From: Hypsibius dujardini
Lineage: Eukaryota > Tardigrada > Eutardigrada > Parachela > Hypsibiidae
NCBI GenBank assembly: GCA_001579985.1
Contig: LRSR01014359.1
Span: 1 to 27,964 of the forward strand
Direction: 5' to 3'
Length of the DNA stretch: 27,964 nt
Shown here: positions 10,671 to 20,919 of the stretch, piece after piece
How positions within the stretch are numbered: the stretch's first letter is position 1
Layout: every line of letters starts with the position of its first letter
The notes under the pieces: generated by a model
What the model saw: only the letters and a program-made list of their open reading frames with translations
Databases searched by the model: none
Told to the model about the DNA's origin: nothing
Program-made: the position numbers and the translations under genes

Positions 10671-10676
10671 AATAAA
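10671..10676 (+). terminator. SORD polyadenylation signal AATAAA
   Basis: A canonical AATAAA lies 91 bp after the SORD stop codon, in a ATATATAAATAAAAT context, and is the first such hexamer downstream. Confidence 0.75.
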
Positions 10677-11055
10677 ATCTGTAATACCAAAAAAAGATAT
10701 AAAAAACATGCAGTGACTTTTAAGGTTTTTCGCAGTACTCTGCGCCAATTTTTGCAGTAACACGGAATAACTGGTATATTCTATGTGTTATATCCTAGCA
10801 TAATATTCTATTACTAGTATTCTCAATACTGTTTTTCGCAGTTTGAATTGGTTGGTAATTAATCTTTAAACGACCCAAATTGTTCATATCAAATTTCCCC
10901 TTTTAGTTTCAATTAAATTTTTAAAGCATTTTATTTATCTAAAATCGCAAAATGTACTTCAGATATTAAGAATATAAATCATTTTAAATGTAAAAATGTT
11001 GCTCTTCTTCTACACATAGGTTTTTTAATAACAAAACTTTGCCGGCGGATCTTCA

Positions 11056-11065
11056 TTTATTTATT
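11056..11065 (-). terminator. Minus-strand polyadenylation signals for the small gene
   Basis: Two overlapping AATAAA hexamers are read on the minus strand (plus-strand TTTATT at 11056-11061 and 11060-11065). They lie about 150 bp downstream of the stop codon of the two-exon gene at 11213-11495 and support its orientation. Confidence 0.55.
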
Positions 11066-11212
11066 ATTAAATTTAAATTTCAAACACGTTAAATAAACAA
11101 CATGAAAATCAAAATAAGTGATGCACAGGTAGATCAGGCCAAAATGGCGAATCAATCAACCAATCAGTCAACCAACGCGCCGGCGAAAACTGGACTTAGC
11201 TGTCCTCGACTC

Positions 11213-11495
11213 TCATGAAACCTGGAAGAGCCACCTCTCTTCCTGCAGCCATTTCTGCAGCGACATACTACGAAGCGACTGACAAATGTGATTCAAATAG
11301 AATGAACACTTTAAGCCGGAGTAATAATTGAACAATAGCCCACCTCTCGCAGGCGCTAAAACCGCGCAGTTTCGTCAAGCGCGAGACGCCAAACAGCAGA
11401 AAGCTCTCCAGAACTTCTTTCAGTTTATCGCTCCACCACTTCTCGGTCAATCCCAACACGGACGCGGATTTCCGGTCCTCCGGTACCTTTGTCAT
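11213..11495 (-). CDS. Small two-exon protein, not recognised
   Basis: Exon 1 (11495-11344) encodes 50 residues beginning MTKVPEDRKSASVLG and contains a Trp pair and an amphipathic or hydrophobic segment (VLESFLLFGVSRL). A GTGGGC donor at 11343 and a TTCGTAG acceptor ending at 11268 join it in frame to exon 2 (11267-11213), giving 68 residues ending WLFQVS. An in-frame TGA one codon before the ATG supports the start. Minus-strand AATAAA signals follow at 11056-11065. Other acceptors inside exon 2 (CTGCAG sites) would change the tail, so the C terminus is uncertain. I do not recognise a family. Gene-like features are the codon composition of exon 1, the splice signals and the polyadenylation signals. 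Confidence 0.45.
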
Positions 11496-11577
11496 TTTTC
11501 ACGAAAAATCCCAGCAGGTGTAAAATAGGACGTTTCTGGAAGGAATTAGGAAAAGATAAACAAGACAATGCTCCTTT

Positions 11578-11720
11578 TGTTCCTGCAAAGTTTGCACCTG
11601 TTCCTGCAAAGTTTGCACATGTTCCTGCAAAGTTTGCACCTGTTCCTACAAAGTTTGCAAATGTTCCTGCAAAGTTTGCACCGGTTCCTGCAAAGTTTGC
11701 ACTTGTTCCTGTGATGTTTC
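11578..11720. repeat. 21-bp tandem repeat, about 6.8 copies
   Basis: Six full copies and one partial copy of a 21-bp unit (consensus core TTCCTGCAAAGTTTGCA) are present, with substitutions concentrated in the last three bases. Because 21 is a multiple of three, both strands stay open, reading a VPAKFAP-type heptapeptide on plus and a CKLCRNR-type heptapeptide on minus. It lies just upstream of the small minus-strand gene, in its probable 5' region. Confidence 0.9.
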
Positions 11721-11899
11721 CTTTTAAACATTGCAGGAACGCCCAGTCTTTCAGTCTCGATTTGTCGGTTCTGCATCCCCGAGTCTTGAATCCTCAAGGA
11801 AAATGTCTATCATCAAAGCACTGGAGTTTTTGAGGAAAAGTGATGTGTTATTATTAGGATCAGGATCTTTTCGTCGCCTGGAACTTCTCAGCAGAATGG

Positions 11900-12004
11900 T
11901 ACTGTATTGCATCGTGGAAGTTGTGGGAGCGGCGTTCGTTTTGAATGATGTTCCTTAGCATGAAGCGAATGCCGCTCCCACCACTTCCACGATGCAATAC
12001 AGTA
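11900..12004. repeat. Hairpin: 42-bp near-perfect inverted repeat, 21-bp loop
   Basis: The arms 11900-11941 and 11963-12004 pair along 42 positions. In RNA from the plus strand there are 39 Watson-Crick pairs, two G-U pairs and one U-C mismatch. The loop is 21 nt. The stem is GC-rich in its inner half. It could be a small foldback element, or if transcribed a hairpin RNA substrate for Dicer. Confidence 0.85.
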
Positions 12005-12687
12005 TTCATTGTTCCGTTCGGTCAGCGTGTTGGCCGGTACGACGCACTAGTGTTGTGTCACTAGTTGTTCCTGTCAAGCCAATGGTTGTTCTGTCAACGA
12101 CTAAATGCAAGAAATGATTGGTTTACAATTGGTACAATTGCAACTCGAACAACTGGTTTATCCTTTGATGATCAGAATCTAGCAAGCAAGATGTTCCATC
12201 GTGGACCAATCCTTCATTTCGTTAAATAGAAGCACCACGACATGGAAATCTTTCGAAGGAATGGAAAACGTACATCCAACCGAGATTGCTAAAAACTCAA
12301 AAATACTGGCCGTTATATAAAACGCAAGTACGAAGAGTGAAAAACGAAATCTTAAAATCACATTTCTTGACAAGAGGTGAGGTCATCGGACTACAAAACA
12401 ATGTCCAAATAAATCTCTGAGAACATTTAACACACAAAACAAAAAAGATCGTCGAATCCATTTTTGGGTAGAAAAATGAGTGAATATACGTAAAAGCATA
12501 AAACGAATTAGAACAATAGAAGTTCTAACCTGCGTCAGACGCATTTGGCGAAGATTCGGCGACCGTGACAATATTCAATATTCAGAATGATTTAAAATAC
12601 AAAAAATATAATCGCCATTTAAAAGCACATCGGCATATTTATATAAAATCCGAAGTTTTACTTTAAATATTAGGTTATTATTATGTA

Positions 12688-12787
12688 GGTTCGGTACCCC
12701 TGGTCGGTTCGGTACCACTGGTCGGTTCGGTACCCCTGGTCGGTTCGGTATCCCGGGCCGGTTCGGTATCCCGGGCCGGTTCGGTAC
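12688..12787. repeat. 18-bp minisatellite with GGTACC units, 5.5 copies
   Basis: Five 18-bp units plus a 10-bp partial are present, each starting GGTTCGGTA. Units 1-3 end CCCCTGGTC or CCACTGGTC and units 4-5 end TCCCGGGCC. The two subtypes are grouped, which indicates recent local duplication. Confidence 0.9.
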
Positions 12788-13597
12788 GGCACATTGAGGT
12801 TGGTTAGGTGCCCTTTACAGGTGCCCGGCATCCTGTTTTTTTACATTCCTTTAAAGTTATTTGCGCTTTTTCATCTCAGCGCTTTTTCTGTTATTGTGTG
12901 TCTTGTCGAGGAAAGGCAGAGTTACAGTTCTAAGAAAAATAAACATTCGCAGAGTTTTGCTAGCTTTTCTGGGGAAATCAAATGCACAGACGGTGGTATC
13001 ACAATTTCACAATGCCTCAAAAATCTTCTAATTACCGGAACCATGCAGAAAGCCCAGGTGTTATTTAGCATTTGGGGAGGGTCATAGACGCGTCTAGACC
13101 TTCCGGTACGGGGGGGGGGCATAATTTTTAATTTTAAATATATTAAATATGTTGGCATGATTTTGCTATTTTTTAATCTAAAAAACGTGAGAGGGTACCA
13201 TTGGGTCGCTTTCGATTTCGGACAAGGGGGGGGGGCAATTGCCCACTTGCCACCCTCCAGGACGCGCCACTGGGTAGGGTGCTAAACCGCGACTGGCCAG
13301 GATTTTTCTTCCGTTGATGTTTGTGTCTGAAGAACCAGTTCCTTACTTCAGTTTTGGTCTACCACAATCAATCAACTTACGGTACATTACATGTGCGTTG
13401 CGCATGGGCATATTTCCTTAGTGCGCAAAGTGCAGCGCAGGCAAAGTTGGATTTCCACACTTCGGTTTTTCCTCTTCGAGTCGTTGTGGTTGCTCTCATA
13501 ACAGTCATGATTCTCATCAGCATTAAATTGTAATTGTTAACTCATTTGATTTTAAGGATCGCATTAACTTTCACATCCACCAAAATCAGGCATCATC

Positions 13598-16500
13598 ATG
13601 GAATGGAATCACTCGACGCCGTTTAATCAAAGCAGCGTCGTCGCCAGCGGAATTTCAGCCGGTGGTATCCAACTAAACTCTTCCCGCACCCTCCCTGCGG
13701 CTGGAAATATTCCCAGCTGGCTCACTCCGTCCGCGGGAAACTCCCTCGCATCCCTTCGGTCACTGGTAAACCAGTCGGATGGCCAGGCTAGGTGGAGTGG
13801 AATGTCTTCAATGACGGCGTCTAATTTGATGGCCGCGGAGGCGCCGCCGCAAGTCGCAAGTGAGTTTATTCTTAATTTAATTTATGTTTGAAGGAATCAT
13901 TGTGAAGCCACTTTGAGTCTTCGATGTGTTTGAACGTCAAAAACAGAATGGGTGACACGCGTTGATATTTTGCTATCTGATTCGGCTGATCAACTCATCA
14001 ATCAAGCAAGTTTTAACCATTTTGTTTGCATAGCTAATCAATTCATCGATCAAACAACGGCTATCCATTACTTTTGCATGAGCTAATCAATTCATCAATC
14101 AAGCATATGCTATCTATTGTGTTTGCATGAGCGAAGTAGGTTAACGTACAAACTCATTGGTTGATTGCGGTGTAACTTTGTTTCAACCGTGCTTGACGAT
14201 TGAATTTTTGGAGTTGCTTATTTATTGACCCTCACTAGTGTTGCTGAGCTCTAATCCAAAGATATTTTAAATGGTCAAAAAGTGGTTTTGGTTATTCAAT
14301 TGAATATTTTTTATTTCATTTGTAAATAGAACATGCCTGTAAATCTATTAGTGTAAAGGCCTGTGTTTATTTTATAACCCCAAAATCTGAATTTATTTTA
14401 AACGCTGAAAATGGTTTATTTGAAATTTACTCATTATCAGTGCAGAAAATATGGCTTTTATCTTAAATAAAATGGAAGTTTTAATCTTATATTGAGTATG
14501 TCTAGAGTTATCAACTTATCTTTAGTAAGACTGTCAATTACATTATTGACAATCATACAATCAACTAAACTCATACATGCACCATTAATACAGTATGGTT
14601 GTCTCGTCAGCGGAAACGCCTCACTTCGAGCACTATTTTCTGATTGACGCTGTTTTATTTCTAGACAGCTTCCTCGAAGCAACGGAGCGCCTACTCAAGG
14701 ATGGATCGCAGTATAAACAGAAACACGAAGATGCCAGTCGCAGTTTGGCCGGGACCTTTTTGACGGTCGGCGCGGAGCAACATCCAGAAAGTGTCAAGGT
14801 GTGTGTGTTTATCTTTACATTCACCCGGTCACATCTTCTGTATGTACATTCACGTTCGTATAGGAATAAACTCGGTATTATAATTGATCCAGTCGGCTTT
14901 TTCTGCAGGATTTTCTCGATAAGAAGCGGCAAGAAGCACGGAGCGCCCTCATTGAGTCCGAAGCATCCGTCTGCATACAGGCTAAACGGCGCGAGGCCTA
15001 TCTCACGCCGGACATCGAATGGGAAAAGTTCAAAGAGAACGCGGTGTCGCAGTATCTGGGTGCTGGGAGCGGTGGCATGCTGGCGCTCTTACGGAGCCAG
15101 AAACAACAGCGATCACTGGATGTATCCGGCAGTCAACTGGGTGATCGCCAACTGACGAAGGAGGAACTTCTCTTTATCCAAACGGTAAGTTCCAGGTACT
15201 GTAAACACATACAACACAAAGGGTTACCCTAATTTTTTTATCACGAAACGTAGAAGTCTGCTGTTGGTTTTTTAAGAGATATCTCAAAAACAGCTCTTCT
15301 CTCTCCTCATTCGTCTCTGTTGTCTGTCTCTCATTTGTTTGCCTGTCACGTGGAGTGGTGACCGTCGTCATCCCAGAAACTCTCTTTCGGAGTCCTGATG
15401 TTGGGCGATGTCCTTTTGAGGCCAACCGGTCAGCGCATCCCGGAACAGCATGATTAGTAAGTAGGGTTGCATGCGGCGTGGGAAGTGAAACTCCCTCATC
15501 ACACCGGCGGCTTCCCGGCATGGAAGCGCACGGGAAGAGTGAATGGATTTCGTGGCAGTACGGGCATGGGGTACCACACAGACTGGGAAACGGAGGTTGG
15601 CTGTTCGATGACGGGAAAACCAGCCGCTCCGCACCGGGGGGTTCCAGAAAGTGGAGGTGAAAACAATAGCTCCTACGGGGAATGAAGATAACTTGTTTCC
15701 GTCAGAAATTTGATTCACGTCGACAGAGACAGACAGACAGTCAGTCAGGCAGTCAGGGAGACAGGCAGACAAAAATCATTAGCAGGCAGGCAAACAGACG
15801 GATAGAGAGACAGACAAACTCTAATGAGTGCAAATTCTCTCACCTCGTTTGGGGGGAGATTGTTTTGTCTGCCGGAGTTCCGATGAGGACGGTGAAATGC
15901 CGGTTGGTGGCAGCATGCGACAGTTGATCAGGTGCTCGCTTGATAGTACCGCTAGGAGTAAAACGTGCAGGGAAATCATATTGGAAGTCTTTTCAGTACT
16001 AGAATGTAGTAGTCTTGCAATGATTGAATGGCACAGTCGATTATGGCGTTCGAGACTTGAGATCTGACCGACAATGTCAGTGCGTCGATGGAGTACTTTG
16101 TAAATCCGCGAATCCTTTTATTGCTACAATTTATTGGTTACCGTAATCTTCGAGCGGTTGCGTCAGAACCACATCAACATGAATTGGGGTGAGGTGCGCG
16201 GAAGGGTTGAGAAAGGCGGGCTTGCAATCAGCCAGGTAAAGGCCTCACATGCTGATAATACAAAGCCAGAGAGTAAATTATAAAGATTTACACGAACTGA
16301 CCGGGCAAAAAATTATGACCATACTAGTTCCCACCCTTCCCAGCACGTGCAGGGTGCAGTTAAGTTGGAGATTGAGGCTTGCTGTTGGGCCTGAACAGGA
16401 CGCTAGACTCTTCAGAAGTGGGCGAATACTCCCCTTTACAAACCTTTGGTAGCTAATGTTTTAGTTTTGGTTTTGGTTTTGGTTTTTCGAAAAAGTGAAA

Positions 16501-17856
16501 TAAAACTTAAGTCATCTAATTTCGATTAAAATTAAATTAAAAGTTCAGTAAAAAAATAAGCTGAAAACCCTTAGTTTTTTGAGTTAGCTAACATTTTGTG
16601 AACTAAAAATACTAATTAGTTGATTAATTTTAGTTATTTTCCACCCGTTATTCTTTAGTGATTCCCCTCAAATTCCCGTCGTCTCGTATAGCTGCTGTGC
16701 CTGTCAGTTGTTGATACATCGGTTAAAGTATTTCTGATTAGGGAACATCCGTTAATGACGTCAGTAATTTTTATTAGGCGACTCGACCCCCCCCCTCCCC
16801 TAATGTCAGAGTTCGTCAGAATTTTTTTAACCCCCCCTAGATCTTCAGTTTCTGACGTCAGAAACCAAAGACCCCCTCCATTACAGAAAAAAAAAGTGAA
16901 ATGTATCTTTATCACTCCAAATCGGGCCTGTCCTCCACCAGGAATTACCGCAGAAATTCCAAACTTAATAATTTCTAAGCCTACTGGGTTCCCCAAAGCT
17001 GACGTCAGGACGCCGGCCTACCCCCCTACCATACAGTCAGAGTTCGTCAGGTATTTTTCGCCCCCCACCCCCCTAATCAATACTGACGTCATTAACGGAT
17101 GTTCCCTTATTGTTCTCCTGTCTCCTGTGTCTTTCTCTAAATGACTATGCGTGACGCCTGTGGAACAGCGCGGTTGATACAAAATGCATTCAAGTGCAAT
17201 ATTTCAGAAAGAACCTTCTATTACCAGTCAGATATTGACTAGTATTGCTTGTCTACTTGCAGTTGCGCGACTGCAACGACGAGATTCTCACGACCCATAG
17301 CGCCGTGTCCAACCTACTCGAGCGCTTCTCCGCCATCTTCACCACATTGTCCACCGACAAGGCCGTCCGCGAGCTGTGGAACGCCTTCTCCGCGGTCGTC
17401 GGCCATGCACGAAGCGATGCGCGAGCCGTCACCACGCAAGACCAGGTTGCTGCCTTCCGATCGTCTGAGTCATTCAATAAATTGCTGATTGCCGGCGCGC
17501 GTTCTTACCTCGAGCTGTCGGCATACACTGTGGCGGAGGAGCAGGTCCGCAATCCAGTCCGGGATGTGTCGAATGAGTTGTCTTCGAGTGCCGCGTCGTC
17601 AGGGGGAGAGAGCACGAATGTCGTGGTGGCGTATGCTCGCGCACAGCTGAGCAAGAGCCGGCTGTCGTTGGGGGACTCGACCTCGGGTACACGGCTGCAC
17701 GGAGTGCCGGTATGGGCACTTATCTATAGCGCGATTCGGTTGGGCGCCCTGCGGACGGCAGTCACATTCTGCAGCCAGGGTGACGAATCCACGCGGGACT
17801 TTGCCAGGTTTGTAAAATTCGACAGTATGGAATCGTGAGAAAATTTCCGCTCGGAA

Positions 17857-17905
<49 letters not shown>

Positions 17906-19841
17906 GCGGCCTTTCGGACGGGCAGGCAGGCAGGTGAGGAGAGAAATAATGGTACATTATGACTTCTATCCTTCGAGTTTTTAGGTACATCACCGAGTAT
18001 CAGCGCAACAACGGAGCCCTTCTCGCCTCCAGTCTCCACGAGCTCCAGACCACCTACCGCAACCAGAACCCCGCGAGCGGCAATTCTGATCTTTACAAGC
18101 AAGCTGTCATGGCCATCATTTCGCGGGCCGAACCTGAGCAGGATTTTGGAGGCATCATTCACTCGGTTCACGACTGGTTGTGGACGAAACTTGCGCAAAC
18201 CGACACGTCCGCTTCATCGCCCTCTTCATCGTCCATTGACCTGACATTACAGAAACTGCAACACACCGTTCGTTCCCGCTTCCCCGCCAAGCAAACAGAC
18301 GACTGCGAAGCCTTCCTTGCGTTCGTTCTGACCGGGCAGTTCGAGCTGGCGGTGGAACGGCTTTTCCTCAACGTCAAATTCCGCTCGCACGCCGCTTTCA
18401 TGGCCATCGGTTTGAAGCAAGCAAAGGTCCTCCTAATCTCCCACGAAACGCAGCTGGCTTCGGTGCTCCTGAAACGAGATGGTCTTTTCTTTCTTGATTT
18501 GGCTTCGGTGGTCCGCATCTACGCCGATGGATTCCGCCGGCGGCACCTCGAGCCGGCGTTGGAGGTCTACTTTCACCTGTCGGAGACACCGGCTGTGAAG
18601 GTCTCCCACTACGACCATCAATTTTCCAATCTCTTTGAGTTTTGTGTGTACAAACTGGCGAAGGATACCGGGAACTACGCCGAACTGTTTGGGGTGGCGG
18701 ATGCGCCGGGAACTGCAGCAGTGGCCGGATTGGCGGTGCCGCGGAAGGGCCTGGTGCATCGCTTGCTGCCCGACGCGACGCGGGTGGTTGTGGCGTTGGC
18801 ACAGGACTTGATCCAGAATGGTGAGCTGGTGCAGGGATTGGAGTTGTATGAAACGACCAAGCAGATGACGGCGATGTTTCGAGTGCTGCTGAAGGTGTTG
18901 GCGGATGATATCCTGTTTCCGACAAATGCCCGTCAACGGCAGAGCTTGCTGAATCTCGCGACTAAATATGCTGAACGGTAGGGATTTAACGTAAACTGAT
19001 TTAAAGACATTCGGGCAAACAGGCAGGCGGACGGAAGTACTGACAGATAGACAGACAACCAGACAGACAACCAGACAGACAGGCAGGCAGGCAGGCCGAC
19101 AGACAGACAGACAGGCAGGTAGATAGGCAGGCAGACAGGCAGACAGACAGACAAAATTTATTTAACTTTCAGCGGCTCTGATACCGTTCTGGTTGTTTTT
19201 GCGCAGATTCCAAGTCGCCGGCGGCCACGATGACGTAACTGTGCGAAACGTCTATGTAATGCTGGATTTGCTGACCTTCCTCAACAGAGTGGATAATCAG
19301 GAGTATCGTCAAGCACTGGCGATCATGCGGAACATCAACCTGATCCCACTAGAACAAAATGCCGTTGGAACAGCAGTGAGTTGGCTACTGGACGTTCCAT
19401 GGGTTGTTATATTCATTCACCACTGGCTTTCCCTTGCTCCTTAGGTTGCGGCATATCAGGCCGACCTGTTGCCGGAAGTGCGAGAGTGCATTCCCTTTGT
19501 GACACTACAGACGATGCAGGCACTGGTCAGCTGTTACGCTGCCGAGAAGGAGCGAATTTTGAGCTCTCGCATCGGAGCGGAAGTTGGCTCGCCGTTGAGG
19601 ACGGCTAATTTGCTGGTTTCTGGAGTCCGTTTGAGTGACGGTCTGATTAAGGTAACCTTTGGCATGCGTTCGTAATGATTGTACCTGTCACGGAACACTT
19701 ACGCATCTTTCTTACTTCCAGCTGCAAGCAACATACCGGAAGCAGAGTCACGCCATCTTGGACTTTGGCAACAAAATCCCGTCGCAGCAGCTCCCGAACC
19801 TGATGGATCTTTTGATCAAGTTAGAAGGCGCCCTCATTTGA
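13598..19841 (+). CDS. NUP93: Nuclear pore protein NUP93
   Basis: NUP93 (yeast Nic96) is an inner-ring scaffold nucleoporin that anchors NUP205/188, NUP155 and the NUP62 complex. Eight exons join in frame: 13598-13859, 14665-14798, 14909-15184, 17263-17807, 17985-18977, 19207-19375, 19445-19651 and 19722-19841, giving 901 residues, against about 819 in human. Recognition comes from HGVPVWALIYSAIRLG, DLYKQAVMAIISR, DWLWTKL, the long alpha-helical solenoid in exon 5, LPDATRVVVALAQ, NLATKYAER and the C-terminal TYRKQSHAILDFGNKIP. The N-terminal 90 residues are Ser/Asn/Gly-rich and unlike the vertebrate coiled-coil start. An in-frame TAA at 13565-13567 supports ATG 13598. The 2078-bp third intron carries a MITE, a CAGA array and an unexplained GC-rich ORF. 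The family call is strong; the exact N terminus is less certain. Confidence 0.93.
13860..14664 (+). other. NUP93 intron 1 with three 49-bp tandem copies
   Basis: This 805-bp intron contains three tandem copies of about 48-49 bp at 13985-14032, 14033-14081 and 14082-14130. Each starts GCTRATCAAYTCATC and ends in a TTTGCAT run. The rest is AT-rich, with no nested gene seen. Confidence 0.75.
15722..15817 (+). repeat. (CAGA)n array in NUP93 intron 3
   Basis: About 95 bp of degenerate CAGA, CAGG and CAGT repeats, interrupted by an AAAATCATTAG segment. Confidence 0.9.
16741..17106. mobile_element. MITE with 26-bp TIRs and TTA duplication (PIF/Harbinger-like)
   Basis: A 366-bp element is bounded by perfect 26-bp terminal inverted repeats (16741-16766 and 17081-17106) starting GGGAACATCCGTTAATGACG. 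It is flanked by TTA on both sides (16738-16740, 17107-17109), a 3-bp target-site duplication typical of PIF/Harbinger transposons. Subterminal GTCAGAGTTCGTCAG repeats and C-runs occur near both ends. There is no transposase ORF, so it is non-autonomous. The superfamily is inferred from the duplication only. Confidence 0.85.
17860..17906 (+). repeat. (CAGA)n array in NUP93 intron 4
   Basis: This is an almost pure AGAC/CAGA run of 47 bp within a 177-bp intron, the least degenerate array in the window and so the most likely to be length-polymorphic. Confidence 0.95.
19017..19153 (+). repeat. (CAGA)n/(CAGG)n array in NUP93 intron 5
   Basis: About 135 bp of CAGA/CAGG repeats fill most of the intron between the exons ending at 18977 and starting at 19207. 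Confidence 0.93.
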
Positions 19842-20115
19842 ATTGCACATGGAATACATTCCTGTAGGATAACTTATCCGACGTGTTTCATTTTCTGCTT
19901 TTGCGGCCCTTTATTGCGAATGAAGTATGCAAGCATGAGAGCAGCGCTCATTGTACACGGGAGGGCACTCAAACAAACCACTTGTTTTCCGTTTGGAGTC
20001 CAAGCGGTAGTTTAAATGCGCTTTGATAAAAAAATCTCGATTTGGACTATTAAAAAATCCGAGAATTATATTGTCACACATTGAACGCAGACGTGCCGCA
20101 GGATACGAGCCAGAT

Positions 20116-20332
20116 AGATGCAGACACACAAACCGACAAATAGATAAGACAGACAGACAAGCAAGAAGGCAGGCAGTCAGACAGGCAGATGGCATTCAGG
20201 TAAGCAGTCAGACAGACAAACAAACAGGCAGACAGAGAAACAGACAGACAGAAATAAAAACCAATAGCAGGCACTTAGGCAAACTGAAGGATAGGCAGGC
20301 AGGCAGGCAGACAGACAGAAAGACAGACAGAC
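20116..20332 (+). repeat. (CAGA)n array downstream of NUP93
   Basis: About 215 bp of degenerate CAGA/CAGG repeats with non-repeat interruptions. This is the only large array in the window outside an intron, although it may lie in the NUP93 3' UTR. Confidence 0.9.
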
Positions 20333-20783
20333 GTATATGAAATCCACAGCAAACACTGCTAAGGAGGGCTGCGGGAATTGTTGACACTCGACGCCTCACA
20401 AGTTAGAACAGGCCCAATGATCGAAATAGGCCGTCAAAAGAATTTTCGTGCAGATCAGTGGCCGTAAGATCAAAATCTCAGACATTTGCATAGCCGGAAG
20501 GTCAGGCACTGCTTCGGACAATGGGTTTTACCTCTCGGACAGCAGACAGATAGGCAGACAGCTTTGCAGTCGGGCAGCGTGCTGGGCAGGCAAACAAGAT
20601 TTGCACGCAAGGAAGCGATACAATGGCTAGTGCCTTGGGGAATTCGCCCGCTTCCTGTGCGTCATCGCGGAAGGAGGTGTGGTCAAAGGTGCTTTTCAAC
20701 TAATCACCAGCCCTTTCCACAGGGATTTTCGCCATCGCCCCGCCCACTGCGCGCAGCATTTTCCCCGCGAAACTTTCTCCGCA

Positions 20784-20790
20784 TATAAAA
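20784..20790 (+). promoter_or_regulatory. TATA box of secreted-protein gene
   Basis: TATAAAA lies 130 bp before the ATG at 20920, in a GC-rich then pyrimidine-rich context, and predicts transcription starting near 20815 with a leader of about 105 nt. It is the only convincing TATA box in the window. Confidence 0.6.
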
Positions 20791-20919
20791 CGCAGAGTCA
20801 TTTTCATGCACATTTTCTCGCGAAATTTTTCCTCCACTCTCGCTCCTCTCCTCCTCCGGGTTTGTCCGTCACTTTAGTCTTTCCATTTTAATTCCTCCGG
20901 AAAATCTCCTCGCACAACC

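Larger units (their letters stand above)
10581..11212. other. Convergent intergenic region, SORD and small minus-strand gene
   Basis: This is a 632-bp AT-rich spacer that carries the polyadenylation signals of both converging genes. No RNA gene or further coding region is seen. Confidence 0.6.
11496..13597. other. Repeat-rich intergenic region upstream of NUP93
   Basis: These 2.1 kb lie between two divergent genes. They hold a 21-bp tandem repeat (11578-11720), a long-stem hairpin (11900-12004), an 18-bp minisatellite (12688-12787), and two runs of ten G (13110-13119, 13226-13235) bordering an AT-rich stretch that looks like decayed transposon sequence. From 12180 to 12660 I see only AT-rich sequence. 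No supported gene. Confidence 0.6.
15185..17262 (+). other. NUP93 intron 3 (2.1 kb)
   Basis: This is the longest intron in the window. It contains a GC-rich stretch open on the minus strand (15368-15680, unexplained), a CAGA array (15722-15817), unassigned sequence to about 16640 including a short TTTTGG run near 16465, and a complete MITE (16741-17106). Exon 3 joins directly to exon 4 in frame across it, so no missing exon is required. Confidence 0.75.
19842..20919. other. Intergenic region, NUP93 3' end to secreted-protein promoter
   Basis: This 1.08-kb spacer contains a CAGA array (20116-20332) and smaller CAGA patches near 20540-20590, then a pyrimidine-rich core promoter with a TATA box at 20784. 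No AATAAA is evident for NUP93; the nearest variant is AATACA, about 10 bp after its stop. Confidence 0.6.

Noticed and set aside
18398-18936. Minus-strand ORFs of about 170 codons under NUP93 exon 5
   Set aside because: They are antisense shadows of a conserved 993-bp coding exon, Pro/Arg/Ser-rich, with no domain and no splice context.
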